From: a virus
Reading direction: 5' to 3' (one strand)
Virus record (IMG/VR): IMGVR_UViG_3300030060_000660
Coordinates: 1-21,451 of that record
Length of the DNA: 21,451 nt
Positions within the stretch are counted from its first letter, which is position 1. Every line of letters begins with the position of its first letter. A program made the translations under genes and the position numbers. This document shows, one piece after another, positions 8,101 to 16,087 of this stretch. The notes beneath the pieces are model-generated. The model searched no databases and had not been told where the DNA came from. It worked only from the letters and a program-made list of their open reading frames with translations.

Positions 8101-9310
8101 CAGTGTCTACAGGCTTAAAATCTCCTTTACCTGTTGGTTGTTTTGTTGGTTCTGGTCTGGATTTTAATTGAGTTTTTTCTTTTAATATGTTTTCCATCTC
8201 AGGTTCTATATTAGTTACACCTCTTAAACTTTCAGCGTCATCAATCATTTTTTTATTTAAAACATTAGCCTTTCTTTTTGGATCTAATTTAATGTCATCT
8301 AATAAATTTTTTGTTGCATTAAAAAGTTCTTGAAGATCTTCTCCAAGAGCTTTACCTAGCTCACCTCTTTCTTTTACTAGATCAGTGGCTACTTGTACAC
8401 CTTTTTTTACAACAGGTTTAGTTACTTTTTTTGCAACTTTACCTATTGCTGGTGCTGCAACTTCAAGACCAAATCCTATTGTTTCACCTAATATTCCACC
8501 AACTAAAAGTTGTTTTAATTTAGCTTCAGCAAAACTTTCTTCTTCTGGTGTTTTTGCTTCTAAATAATTAAAAACAGGGTTTCTAAGACTTGGTACTTGA
8601 TCGTTTATAAAGCTAAATAAATTATCATCATAAGCATTAAAAGCGACTGAATCAGCTACCGTACCAACTGCAAAGTTTCTTACATAACGATTTGATAATC
8701 CAAACTTTCTTGCTTTTTGAGCAGCTTTAGCAGCATCTTGAGCAGCTTTTAAGCCTTTTGCACTCTTGATACCTTTTACAGCTTTTACAGCTTTTGCTGT
8801 GTTTGCAGCTTTAATTCCACCAGCAGCTTTATTTAAAACACCATATGGTAATAAAAATTGTGTTAATGCTTGTGGAATTGTGTAATATAAACTTTGCTCA
8901 TCTCCTTCGTCTTTCAATCCCATTGATTCAAGATTAAAAATTTCTGTTCTTGAATAATCTTTTCCTCTCAAATAATTATTTGCACCCACTCCAAAATCAG
9001 CTACCTCATTTACAAAAGCAAAAGGAGCTGAAGCTATACCTCTGTATATTTCATCTGTATTTCCTGAGTCTTTTAAGTCTTTTAAATTTTGTGCTCTTTT
9101 AACTGTAAATTCGTTTTGTATTTTTGATCTGTTTTCTAAAATCTCTTCAAAACTTCTTTTGTCACCACCAACTAAATTATCAAAAAAATCTACTGTTCTA
9201 GCGTATCCTTTGTTTAGATTTTTATCAAACTCTGGAAATAAAGAATCTTCTTCAAGCTTTTTAAAAAGTCTATCTGTTTCTGATTCTTCATTAAAGTTGG
9301 AATTTGTCAT
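5156..9310 (-). CDS. Internal virion (core/ejection) protein, gp16-like
   Basis: This is the largest gene, 1384 aa compared with 1318 in T7 gp16, in the gp16 position directly before the tail fibre. In T7 gp16 is part of the internal core and extends the tail channel into the cell during DNA ejection. Visible here are a charged N terminus, a segment very rich in Ala and Lys (about 160-205, AAKAAQKARKF at its end), a basic helical middle, and a conserved-looking stretch near 990-1045 (LPMSLGFLKYDENGDP, YFDLNRLDPFAAIISTAAII) with a hydrophobic helix. The C terminus is basic and helical (RDKKIYPGDL, LHRPFNKRYRKFF). I see no soluble lytic transglycosylase motif in the N terminus, unlike T7. Assignment rests on size and synteny more than on similarity. 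It starts 25 nt after the gp15-like gene, without a clear ribosome-binding site. Confidence 0.8.
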   Translation of the reverse strand: MTNSNFNEESETDRLFKKLEEDSLFPEFDKNLNKGYARTVDFFDNLVGGDKRSFEEILENRSKIQNEFTVKRAQNLKDLKDSGNTDEIYRGIASAPFAFVNEVADFGVGANNYLRGKDYSRTEIFNLESMGLKDEGDEQSLYYTIPQALTQFLLPYGVLNKAAGGIKAANTAKAVKAVKGIKSAKGLKAAQDAAKAAQKARKFGLSNRYVRNFAVGTVADSVAFNAYDDNLFSFINDQVPSLRNPVFNYLEAKTPEEESFAEAKLKQLLVGGILGETIGFGLEVAAPAIGKVAKKVTKPVVKKGVQVATDLVKERGELGKALGEDLQELFNATKNLLDDIKLDPKRKANVLNKKMIDDAESLRGVTNIEPEMENILKEKTQLKSRPEPTKQPTGKGDFKPVDTEKTAVLFGPRKQDIDFTRNSLNMMMKTEPENLDVLPNRKLLRIVEDLSLPEVLKKLDDDAATLSDPERLARMLKALKYQYKLTQELTDVVKPLEDAILANNAPAIDELYKYMGERIQPYFAMLIPNKKLSAGPARFLQARRLIDVELPDEGGLKGLVADSINEQKAPTTKGQKNKVKRPTVTQEAREFIKGYDEEQALPSVKLIVEALEQKDHVEMIKFLRAIGMAENNPKAIGELLRPMTKAQGFAKNANATLRITNEVAINSVLTGFPTHILNVLTAGFNVGLGPYQLMQGAPLDKTAYLRAAKEYITMFTQLGNTLKMAGKAFKQDRNILDPSRVFFYDVSDMYAIRMPGNSPTAQVTNAIGHIVRLPRRSMIAGDEIVKQTAFRSVLTGDIWEEGWRAGKRGAELNKFVKTEFERHIKILTEDSIDAFEGTAEQKAEALRKYIRAVDYAAQRTFTRELGTGYFKKATRPAAKVMQLPIFKLVNFFVGTPINLAKSGIRLDPITGIGSYFTDSKKIPGLPKLIKEYQEELASTDWATRTRAIGEARTGGQILAAFSLLALADEDDPNHPVVLNGPSYHRSSLNKSPKFQRKLPMSLGFLKYDENGDPVIGADGKPERWYFDLNRLDPFAAIISTAAIIGTIANHVEDVLLEDVGVAVNATIREFFRRANYLEGISNIFEVFDNVPYKAPDWIAKQLRLRFVPIPAGLGGVINRNRTQTIVDDSIDLETGENKVYRGNFVRDKKIYPGDLSSQYIDKKTGLVEDRFEIPLVQDFLTRTLITLNREILNSTPGFNSKLPAKTDVTTGNYIEYPQGFGPKYFTPIKSSERFNDPVHSFLEDIKFPIPQMPKVLDGGIELNNVQYNALERITSLVTDDNNNQLYDRLFELIQNKDIRKDYNRLKTDKTLSKRARMEILDKLHRPFNKRYRKFFKLGTMRFLQTKDGEFGMKKGMSEFYDAWNKKNNEIESEKARFFDPLNVN

Positions 9311-9335
9311 TGTCGTTTTGTTCTATGAATCAATA

Positions 9336-11249
9336 TTACCTTGTTTGGTCTGGTAATACAGCATTAGTTTTCATTTTTTCAGTTGGTATAAAATCAGTTG
9401 ATTTTTTTCCCTTTATAGACCTTATAGCTTTTTGAAAAAAGTTTTTAGGTGGTTTATTACCTTGGTTTATAAAGTTTGCTTCTAAATAATCTTGATATGG
9501 ATTATTAACCAATTCACCAGTATCTTTATTTCTCAAACCTAATTCTATTGCTCTTTCGGGAGTTATTAATAGATTTGTTTTTAAACCTGTCAAACCTGTT
9601 GCATTAGGTATAGCCATAAGCATTTTATATTTTTCAAGATTTAATAGTCTTGTAATTTCATCAGCAACTACAATCTTTAATTTGCTAGGATCTTCTCTTA
9701 TGTCATCTCTATTGCCAATCATTGTAGAAACTTTCTCTATAATCTTTGGCAGTTGTTCTGTCAATTCTATTTCAAAGCCAGCTAATATTGCTTGAGACTC
9801 ATAACTATAACTTGCTTCATCGGGTTTAAGTACTTTTTGTATATCATCCATATTTTTATCAATTCCTTTAGTTACTAAATCTCGAATTGTATCTGCATTT
9901 TTTAAAAGTCCTTTTATTTTGCTTAGTTTTTCTACAATTGCATCATCATCAGTTAAAGAACTTTTTTCTATTGACATAAATTGTGTAATCATTTCTTGAT
10001 CGTTTTTAAATAAATTTAAAGACATATCAAAAACAAAATCATTTAACTTTTTTTCAGTTACAAAATTATCAGTTCTTGCTTGATTATCAATATAAGTTTT
10101 ATACTTAGGATATTTACGATAAAGACTTTGAAATTTTGATTGCCTCTCAGTATAATCTTTAATTTCTAATAATTCTTGATACTCTCTATCAATAGATCTT
10201 TGTTGGTTTTGCCCTTTTAATTTTTCATCAACAGTAAACGCATTGCTTATAATTGCATTTGCTTGCATCCGTAATTGTCCTGATTTTTCTATCCAATCAG
10301 GGTGTTGATTTAATTTACGATTTTCACCTAAAGCAACATTTTCTCCAAATAAATCTAATAAATCTTTTGCTTTTTGTGCTGTATTTTCATCAAAAGGATT
10401 ATTGGTAATAAACAATTCTACACTTGCTACTACATTTTCTAATAAGTCATTATTAAGAGTTTTTAGATCTGTGCCTGAGTATCCATTACGAACAAAACTA
10501 CCAGTAAGATTATTTAAAGAATTAACAGCTTCTTGTAAAGTTGCATTTTTAAGGTCAATATTTTCTTTATTGTCACTGTAGTCTAGTTGTAATACCTTCT
10601 CAAATAAAGGCATAACAGTTTGTATTCTAGGTGCAATTAAAGATCTGTTCTTTTCTAGGTTTGCTGCTGCTCTCTGTTCTTGGTCATATTCATACATTGA
10701 TTCACTTAATGCTGTAAGTTTTGGCATTAATTTTTTTTCAAAAACATCAGCATCTAAGTCATTAATATCACCAATTTCAGTATTTAAAGCATTTTGAAAC
10801 CAATTTTGCCATTGTTCAGATTCAACATCATTATCAATTAATCTTGTTCCGTCTTCAAAAGTATGTTCATTATAATTATTTTTCATTTTTAAAAGCAATC
10901 CATTACCAATATTTTCAGCTTTACCTTCTTGAATCCCTTGCCTTACAAATAAAGAATTACCTTGAACAATACGACCATACTTATCTCCTAATTTTTCTTT
11001 TAACCCTTTAGCTATGTTTTTATATGCAGCATTATTTTCTGCTAAATAATTAACTTTACCAACTAATCTTTCAGTTTCTCTATTTTTTTCTACTTTTCTA
11101 CCAATAAATTTTTGTAAATTTGGATTTACAGTTTGTAAAACTTCAGCTAATTGTAAAGCACCTGATTGGTCAAATTCGCGAGGGGCTTGTGAAAAAGTAT
11201 CTACAGGTTGGTCAAATACTTGAAATCCACCCGAAAAAGAATTTGTCAT
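9336..11249 (-). CDS. Internal virion protein, gp15-like
   Basis: This 637-aa protein (T7 gp15 is 747 aa) lies between the gp14-like and gp16-like genes, the fixed position of the middle core protein. The N terminus, GGFQVFDQPVDTFSQAPREF, is followed by almost wholly helical, charged sequence without membrane segments or a signal peptide. A loop near residue 570 reads LLITPERAIELGLRNKDTGEL. The C-terminal tail is basic (FQKAIRSIKGKKS). In T7, gp15 stacks with gp14 and gp16 in the capsid core and forms a periplasmic tube on infection; that role is inferred here from order and composition. The gene is strongly A/T-biased at third positions. Confidence 0.72.
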   Translation of the reverse strand: MTNSFSGGFQVFDQPVDTFSQAPREFDQSGALQLAEVLQTVNPNLQKFIGRKVEKNRETERLVGKVNYLAENNAAYKNIAKGLKEKLGDKYGRIVQGNSLFVRQGIQEGKAENIGNGLLLKMKNNYNEHTFEDGTRLIDNDVESEQWQNWFQNALNTEIGDINDLDADVFEKKLMPKLTALSESMYEYDQEQRAAANLEKNRSLIAPRIQTVMPLFEKVLQLDYSDNKENIDLKNATLQEAVNSLNNLTGSFVRNGYSGTDLKTLNNDLLENVVASVELFITNNPFDENTAQKAKDLLDLFGENVALGENRKLNQHPDWIEKSGQLRMQANAIISNAFTVDEKLKGQNQQRSIDREYQELLEIKDYTERQSKFQSLYRKYPKYKTYIDNQARTDNFVTEKKLNDFVFDMSLNLFKNDQEMITQFMSIEKSSLTDDDAIVEKLSKIKGLLKNADTIRDLVTKGIDKNMDDIQKVLKPDEASYSYESQAILAGFEIELTEQLPKIIEKVSTMIGNRDDIREDPSKLKIVVADEITRLLNLEKYKMLMAIPNATGLTGLKTNLLITPERAIELGLRNKDTGELVNNPYQDYLEANFINQGNKPPKNFFQKAIRSIKGKKSTDFIPTEKMKTNAVLPDQTR

Positions 11250-11251
11250 TA

Positions 11252-11770
11252 CTATACATTAACAAAGGGAAGAACTGATGAGCCAGCACCCAACAGTGTT
11301 GAGGTGAGACTTGGAATTTGTGAATATGCTTGATTTATATTACTTTGACTAGCTGCTCTTCTTTGATCTCTTTGTGCGTATATGCCTTGAACTCTTCTGC
11401 CAGATTGTCTTGTAAAAGATTCAATACTTTGATTAATACTATTAATTCGATTACCTGTTTGTCTGCCTTCATCCATAAGAAGTGTAGCCATTAAATTACC
11501 AGATCTTCCTTCAATTGCACTAACTTTTCCCCTAGCTCTTCTTCCAGCTAAACTTACTTGTTGTGCTTTTTGTGCTTCAGATGCTCTTGTTGCTTTTAAC
11601 CTTTCTCCTTCAGCAGTAGTTTGCCTACTTGCTGCTTCATCTGCCCTTCTCATATTTTCTGATTCTGTTCGATATGTTTGTTGTGCTTGTCGTTTAGCAG
11701 CATTTCTCATGGTTAATCCTTGAAATAAACTTAGGCCACCTGCTATTACTGGTAAAGCTATTGCACACAT
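11252..11770 (-). CDS. Internal virion protein, gp14-like
   Basis: This 172-aa protein (T7 gp14 is 196 aa) has the family's layout. It starts MC and has a short hydrophobic segment, IALPVIAGGLSLFQGL (4-19). A long Gln/Arg/Ala-rich helix follows (RQAQQTYRTESENMRRADEA and onward), then ARGKVSAIEGRSGNLMATLL (79-98), and a hydrophobic Gly/Ser end (LLGAGSSVLPFVNV). T7 gp14 likewise begins MCW...AIPIAMAG and has an alanine/glutamine-rich body. It is thought to form the outer-membrane pore of the ejection channel. The gene abuts the gp13-like gene with no gap and is followed by the gp15-like gene after 2 nt. Confidence 0.78.
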   Translation of the reverse strand: MCAIALPVIAGGLSLFQGLTMRNAAKRQAQQTYRTESENMRRADEAASRQTTAEGERLKATRASEAQKAQQVSLAGRRARGKVSAIEGRSGNLMATLLMDEGRQTGNRINSINQSIESFTRQSGRRVQGIYAQRDQRRAASQSNINQAYSQIPSLTSTLLGAGSSVLPFVNV

Positions 11771-12223
11771 TTAGGCAATCCTCATAAATTCATAGAATGG
11801 TTTGCTATGCTCTCCATATTCTGCGTGGTAATTAATAAATGTAAAGCCTAAAGACCTTAACCACTTTATAGCAGAATCATTTTCCGCATATACCATATTG
11901 TATAACAATTTATAATTTTTCAACAGACTATCTACCCATTGTTTGCCTTGTCTTATAAGTTGTATTTTATATTTTTTATTTTGAAACAACTCATCTGTAG
12001 CAACCATCCATATACAACCGTCAGGAGATACCCCACATAAACCTATTGGGTTATCATTATCAGCAGCTATAGCCATTTTATCTTTAGTTGCTAAGTATGA
12101 AAATTGTATAGCCTCTTCTGGTTTTAAATTTGTTTGATAAAAAACTTCAATTTTATCCATTACTCTCATGTTTTGAATTACATGATTAAGATCTTTTAAT
12201 TTTGCTTTTCTTAAATATCCCAT
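11771..12223 (-). CDS. gp13-like internal protein with GNAT-type fold
   Basis: This protein has 150 residues (T7 gp13 is 138 aa) and sits between tail tube B and gp14 exactly as in T7. Two blocks match T7 gp13 from memory: GCIWMVATDELF (69-80, T7 has QCWFVTSDQVW) and LLYNMVYAENDSAIKWLRSLGFTF (106-129, T7 has LWNYVWVGNTSHIRFLKTIGAVF). The second block is the C-terminal helix-strand of the acetyltransferase (GNAT) fold. The usual acetyl-CoA loop (Q/R-x-x-G-x-G/A) is not obvious; RQGKQ (91-95) is only a loose match, so enzyme activity is doubtful. T7 gp13 is needed for correct internal core assembly. The start overlaps the gp12-like stop (TAATG). Confidence 0.75.
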   Translation of the reverse strand: MGYLRKAKLKDLNHVIQNMRVMDKIEVFYQTNLKPEEAIQFSYLATKDKMAIAADNDNPIGLCGVSPDGCIWMVATDELFQNKKYKIQLIRQGKQWVDSLLKNYKLLYNMVYAENDSAIKWLRSLGFTFINYHAEYGEHSKPFYEFMRIA

Positions 12224-14973
12224 TATCTTCTAGCTGACCTCATATGGAACATTGCTTCATATTCAGCACTTGTTAGATTCGTAGGTAAATGCGTTAAATT
12301 TTTTACATCTATTGTAATTCTGTCTGCTCTACTCATTATTGGAACTTTAAAAGTGCCAGTATCTAAAGAATTTGATCCAATAATACTTTCATCCGTACCT
12401 AATATTGTAGTAAATTCATATGTTGAAGTTGTATTGTTGTCGGGAGTAACTTCTACTTTCATAAATCCAGTATCTTCAAATTTAATATAAAAATGTTTTA
12501 ATTGTAATCTTCCGCTAATTAATTCAGTTCCTTGACTTGGAGATTCAGTAAGACGTTGTTGTGCAAACCTATAGTGCATTTCATAAGGTTCACCAATAAT
12601 AAATTTAGCGTGTCTTATGTCACCAATAACTGTTATATCTTTATTACCACCAACAAGATTTCCAGAAATAATTTTTTGACCAGGAGATGTGGTTATCTTT
12701 TCCTTTTTAAAAGTAGTTAAATAACTAGATTCTCTTACAGTGCATATAAGATTTGTATTGTTTCCTAAATTAGATGGACTAACAAGAGTAAACGTATTGT
12801 TATCAACTTTAGTTATAAGAAACAAACCTGTAATACCTCCATCTTCCCTTTCTGCTACATATTCAGCAATTCTTTCTACAGTTAAATCTGCAAAATTAGT
12901 AATATTTGAATTTGGTAAGACAACTTCAACTTGGTCATCAGTAACAAAGCCATGATTAGTCTTTGTAATTGTAACTATATTATTAGAAGTCGTAGAAGTA
13001 TAAGTTGCGTGTTCAGCAGGTAGTAAATCTCTTGTTATTACATCCATAATTCCATCAAGTCTATAAGGCATTGTTATTGTTGAAGAGGATGAAGCTGAAT
13101 CATAAGCAATAGATACTCCATTACTTGATTCTGTTACTTTTCTATCTAGTCGATATTCATATTCAGAATTTGGTTCTCTATAATTTGGTTCAAAAGGTAT
13201 TTTTTCTAAATTATATTCTGATGAAAAACCTGCTTCAGGTGCGTCTTCAGTAACCACAAATAAATCTGTTCCTATAAAATCTATATTTTTAATATGTCTG
13301 TCACGTTCAAAAGTATATGTAAACCATGAGTTAAGAATTTTTTGTCCGTTATTACCATATAGCCATTTGTTTACATACAATTTATGTGGATTTGTTGTTC
13401 CCAATAAAATTAGTACATCTTCATTAGTAGAGACAACTATTTTATAAATATCGCTAGGAATTAATTTTGGAACATGAATTGTAATGTTTGCAGCTTCTCT
13501 GGCTTCTGCTCCTGTTTGAGTTATATATTCTCTTACACCAGCAAAACCACCTTTATTAGTTAAATAATAAATAGAACTTCCAGCACCAACAGGAGTTGCA
13601 CTATCACTGCTTTCAAATTCTGTTGCAACAAGTATGTTTGCTGTTTTGGGTGTTAAAGAATCTGATGAACTGCTTAAAACAAATTGAGTTTGATCTGAAA
13701 ATAATATTAATTTTTCTCCCATGTTTACAGCATTTTTTAAAATAGCGACTTTAGTGTGAGATGCTGCCACATCAATAGGATCACTATCTATAACTGTTAA
13801 TACTGTCTCTGGGAAAAAAGTAAAAAATTTAGAAACAGTAGAAAGAATTACATTGTCATTAGCAAGAAAGCCTAATCTATTCCTAAAGAAAAATACATTA
13901 TTAATTTTGTTACCAATAAAAGAAGGATTTAAAGCAGAATCTAAATCTCCACAAATTCTCTCTCCCCATTTAGGCAAGGTAAAAGATTGTCCACCTGCTG
14001 TATAACTACCTCCATCAACTCTAGCAAATCTAAAATTACCATCTGCCTGTCTTATCAAAACATGAGGCATTGTATCGTAGTTAAATTTAAAATTAATTCC
14101 AGGTGCTACTGTTTCTGACCATTGACCTTCTTCAAAATCTCCTCCATTATTAGTCGTAAATCTCACATAGTAATTATCAAAATTAGTAGATTCATCACCA
14201 ATAATTTCTACAACCATACCATTAGGAGAAACTGTAGGTAAATCAGTAAATTGTTGTACTGAATTTTTAACAGTAGTTATTTGTGAATTACCTTGAGTAT
14301 CAGTAGAATCTATTGAAAAATTAGAACCATCATTCTTTTTTATATGAAGAACAGGACCATTTACAGCAATAGTAAATCCAGTAAGACTGCTATCTAAACT
14401 TGTTTTAATTGCTGAAGCTACTGTAGATGTGCTAAGTGTGCTATCTGAAGATGTATCTTTAGTTGCTGTTGTTCCGTCTACTGTTACTGAGTATGTTGTT
14501 TTATCAGATACTTGGTTAAAAAATACTATTGCTTGTGTTTCTGTTCCAGGAGATAGAGTTGAATCCATTGCAGCAGTAATACTTGAATTTACAACAAAAG
14601 TAAAATCTGCAATAGTTATTGTTTTAATAACATTTCTAGGATCAGAAGTATTTAAGTATGATGTTCCATCTGGTTTATGTACTGTCTTTTCTGTACCATC
14701 TAATTCAAAAACTCTTACTGTTGTAGAACTAAAAATAACAACATATCTTTCTGTTTTATCTCTATTTATCATATGTACTTTTATATCGCCTAAACTTGAT
14801 TCATCACTAATTAAATTAGATATAAACTGCGAACCAGAACGCTTTGTAAGACCTAATATCGGATCACTATTAGCATTGTCTTGTATTAAAGCATGGTCAG
14901 CTTTTTTTGTAGCATCAGAAGATTGTGATATACCTCTAAGTAAGGTAGGTATTGACCTAGAGATTAGAGCCAT
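12223..14973 (-). CDS. Tail tubular protein B (gp12-like nozzle)
   Basis: The N terminus MALISRSIPTLLRGISQSSD lines up closely with T7 gp12 (MALISQSIKNLKGGISQQPD), including the following 'LTKRSG-QFI' against 'LQKRPPLVFL'. The protein has 916 residues, longer than T7's 794, and is beta-rich throughout. FRNRLGFLANDNVILS is near 363-378 and GEKLILFSDQTQFVLSSS near 413-430. The C terminus contains KHFYIKFEDTGFMKVEV and ends in MFHMRSARR. It forms the hexameric nozzle of the short tail, carries the fibres and holds the DNA in. It lies 2 nt after tail tube A. Confidence 0.93.
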   Translation of the reverse strand: MALISRSIPTLLRGISQSSDATKKADHALIQDNANSDPILGLTKRSGSQFISNLISDESSLGDIKVHMINRDKTERYVVIFSSTTVRVFELDGTEKTVHKPDGTSYLNTSDPRNVIKTITIADFTFVVNSSITAAMDSTLSPGTETQAIVFFNQVSDKTTYSVTVDGTTATKDTSSDSTLSTSTVASAIKTSLDSSLTGFTIAVNGPVLHIKKNDGSNFSIDSTDTQGNSQITTVKNSVQQFTDLPTVSPNGMVVEIIGDESTNFDNYYVRFTTNNGGDFEEGQWSETVAPGINFKFNYDTMPHVLIRQADGNFRFARVDGGSYTAGGQSFTLPKWGERICGDLDSALNPSFIGNKINNVFFFRNRLGFLANDNVILSTVSKFFTFFPETVLTVIDSDPIDVAASHTKVAILKNAVNMGEKLILFSDQTQFVLSSSSDSLTPKTANILVATEFESSDSATPVGAGSSIYYLTNKGGFAGVREYITQTGAEAREAANITIHVPKLIPSDIYKIVVSTNEDVLILLGTTNPHKLYVNKWLYGNNGQKILNSWFTYTFERDRHIKNIDFIGTDLFVVTEDAPEAGFSSEYNLEKIPFEPNYREPNSEYEYRLDRKVTESSNGVSIAYDSASSSSTITMPYRLDGIMDVITRDLLPAEHATYTSTTSNNIVTITKTNHGFVTDDQVEVVLPNSNITNFADLTVERIAEYVAEREDGGITGLFLITKVDNNTFTLVSPSNLGNNTNLICTVRESSYLTTFKKEKITTSPGQKIISGNLVGGNKDITVIGDIRHAKFIIGEPYEMHYRFAQQRLTESPSQGTELISGRLQLKHFYIKFEDTGFMKVEVTPDNNTTSTYEFTTILGTDESIIGSNSLDTGTFKVPIMSRADRITIDVKNLTHLPTNLTSAEYEAMFHMRSARR

Positions 14974-14975
14974 AG

Positions 14976-15617
14976 CTATCTAATTAATACGTTTGCTGGA
15001 GAATAGGTATCAAAAACATTAGTTAGAGAGGGATCACCTCTGAGTATATTATGATCTGCATTAGCTAAATCTGTTTCCATTAATACTGCCCTAGCTCTAG
15101 TTTCGTCTTGCTGTGTAAAACCTCTTAAACCACCATCACTTACTAATCTGTCAACAAAAATACGGGCTGCTTTTACAGTTATATAGTATCTTGCTGGTTC
15201 TGGTATTTCATTAAAGTCTCTAAAATAAACTATTGTACAAATCAAATCATTTTCAAATAAAAAAGTATTATTTAATCTGTCATACATTTTTAACCCACGT
15301 TGTATCGCATCTATTGAAGGGTGTTGATGAATATTAGGGTCAACTCTTAAAGCATCAGTTGGCAAGATTATTTCTTTAGTTAGATTATTTCTTTGTAAGG
15401 TTACATCAATTTCTGTATTAAAACTCCAACCTTCACTTTGTATTGCTCTGTTTTGTTCTTGTAAAATATCAAGAGCCATTTGAGCATCTACAGGTAAAAC
15501 TGTATTATCAAAGGTAAGTCCAGTTGTTTCAGATAATGTGTTAATAGGAGATTCTCCTATTGCAGACAACATTATATTTACACTTTCTAGTTTTGTAGTT
15601 GCAGCTATAACACTCAT
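14976..15617 (-). CDS. Tail tubular protein A (gp11-like adaptor)
   Basis: This 213-aa protein (T7 gp11 is 196 aa) has the family landmarks: LESVNIMLSAIGESPINTL (10-28), ALDILQEQNRAIQSEGWSFN (48-67), IVYFRDFNEIPEPARYYITV (129-148) and KAARIFVDRL (149-158). The corresponding T7 segments (ILASIGEPPVSTL, RQIQSRGWTFN, RYWIVTKASRQF) are clearly related. It forms the dodecameric ring between portal and nozzle. Its ATG begins one base beyond the stop of the 53-aa gene upstream, with an AGG about 8 nt before it. Confidence 0.93.
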   Translation of the reverse strand: MSVIAATTKLESVNIMLSAIGESPINTLSETTGLTFDNTVLPVDAQMALDILQEQNRAIQSEGWSFNTEIDVTLQRNNLTKEIILPTDALRVDPNIHQHPSIDAIQRGLKMYDRLNNTFLFENDLICTIVYFRDFNEIPEPARYYITVKAARIFVDRLVSDGGLRGFTQQDETRARAVLMETDLANADHNILRGDPSLTNVFDTYSPANVLIR

Positions 15618-15618
15618 T

Positions 15619-15780
15619 TTAATTACCTAATTGTTTGAGAGCTTTATTTTTAAGTTTAGCTTTTTCTTTAATATATCTAGCTTTTTCACCAAGAGTTGTT
15701 TTACCAGTATCTTTTAGTTTTTTTTCATAAAAGTCAACAAATGCTTGACCCTCTAATTTTTTCTTTTTTTTACCAAACAT
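15619..15780 (-). CDS. 53-aa lysine-rich small protein
   Basis: It starts MFGKKKKKLEGQAFVDFYEK and ends KAKLKNKALKQLGN. I count 17 Lys+Arg against 6 acidic residues, a net charge near +11. The start is supported by GGGAG about 10 nt upstream of the ATG at 15780-15778, inside the end of the previous gene. It is tightly spaced: 2 nt after the 32-aa gene and one base before tail tube A. It is mostly predicted helix with no membrane segment. I do not recognise a family. It belongs to the basic mini-gene set around the capsid gene and may be a virion or DNA-binding component (inference). Confidence 0.7.
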   Translation of the reverse strand: MFGKKKKKLEGQAFVDFYEKKLKDTGKTTLGEKARYIKEKAKLKNKALKQLGN

Positions 15781-15782
15781 AA

Positions 15783-15881
15783 CTAATACGCTCCCTGTTT
15801 TTTGGTTTTCATCTTAAGAGAATCTCGCTTAGTTGTCGATTCTTTCTTCTTTTTTTTCTTTGTTGATGTTGAGTAGTACAT
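15783..15881 (-). CDS. 32-aa lysine-rich mini-protein
   Basis: It reads MYYSTSTKKKKKKESTTKRD followed by SLKMKTKKQGAY: 12 basic and 2 acidic residues, a net charge near +10. It fits exactly between its neighbours (2-nt gaps on both sides). The end of this gene contains the ribosome-binding site of the next, so loss of the frame would disturb the operon. An AAGA purine stretch lies upstream of its ATG. It is too short for a confident call on its own; the packing argues that it is translated. Function unknown. Confidence 0.5.
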   Translation of the reverse strand: MYYSTSTKKKKKKESTTKRDSLKMKTKKQGAY

Positions 15882-15883
15882 AA

Positions 15884-16030
15884 TTATCTTCTTGGTGATG
15901 CCATCATTAAATCTTTACGGTCACGCATGGTTTTTTCCATTCTTTCTTTCATTCGTTTGTCCATTCTTTCTTTCATTCGTTTTTGCATATCTTTTTCTCG
16001 TAGTTTGCGATAAGAATCACCAAAGTCCAT
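15884..16030 (-). CDS. 48-aa Arg/Met/Lys-rich helical protein with internal repeat
   Basis: It starts MDFGDSYRKLREKDMQ and then repeats KRMKERMD and KRMKERME before ending DLMMASPRR. There are 18 basic and 10 acidic residues, and the pattern suggests one long amphipathic or coiled-coil helix. The ATG at 16030-16028 lies only 3 nt after the run of Ts of the capsid terminator and has no Shine-Dalgarno sequence, so it would be made only from read-through transcripts. It opens the three-gene basic cluster before tail tube A. Function unknown. Confidence 0.62.
   Translation of the reverse strand: MDFGDSYRKLREKDMQKRMKERMDKRMKERMEKTMRDRKDLMMASPRR
15937..15982 (-). repeat. 24-bp-period direct repeat inside the 48-aa gene
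   Basis: Two identical 22-nt copies (15937-15958 and 15961-15982 on the plus strand, beginning CCATTCTTTCTTTC) are spaced 24 bp apart. The period equals eight codons and keeps frame, duplicating KRMKERM(D/E). Perfect identity, in contrast to the diverged fibre repeats, suggests a recent duplication. Confidence 0.85.
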
Positions 16031-16032
16031 GA

Positions 16033-16066
16033 TAAAAAAAAAGGGTATCTAATAATAAGATACCCT
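16033..16066 (-). terminator. Rho-independent terminator after the major capsid gene
   Basis: On the minus strand the 9-bp stem AGGGTATCT / AGATACCCT with a 7-nt loop is followed by nine Ts. It starts about 21 nt after the capsid stop codon. T7 has its main late terminator T-phi in the same place, after gene 10. It should make capsid mRNA more abundant than the tail genes, which would be read by leakage through it. Confidence 0.9.
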
Positions 16067-16087
16067 ATAAATTGAATTTAAGAAGTA

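Noticed and set aside
8385-9356. Plus-strand ORFs of 60-65 aa opposite the gp16-like gene, and similar ones at 646-846, 2411-2680, 2867-3163, 5412-5597, 12532-12955, 16373-16609, 17217-17495 and 18716-18994
   Set aside because: All lie antisense to well-supported minus-strand genes, have unlikely compositions and no ribosome sites.
11771-12223. Active acetyltransferase
   Set aside because: The fold resembles GNAT, but the acetyl-CoA loop is not convincing and T7 gp13, its positional match, is an assembly protein.
14429-14983. 184-aa plus-strand ORF
   Set aside because: It lies fully antisense to the N terminus of the gp12-like gene, whose match to T7 is strong. Its hydrophobic Val/Ser/Ile-rich sequence is what antisense reading of Thr/Asp/Asn-rich codons produces.
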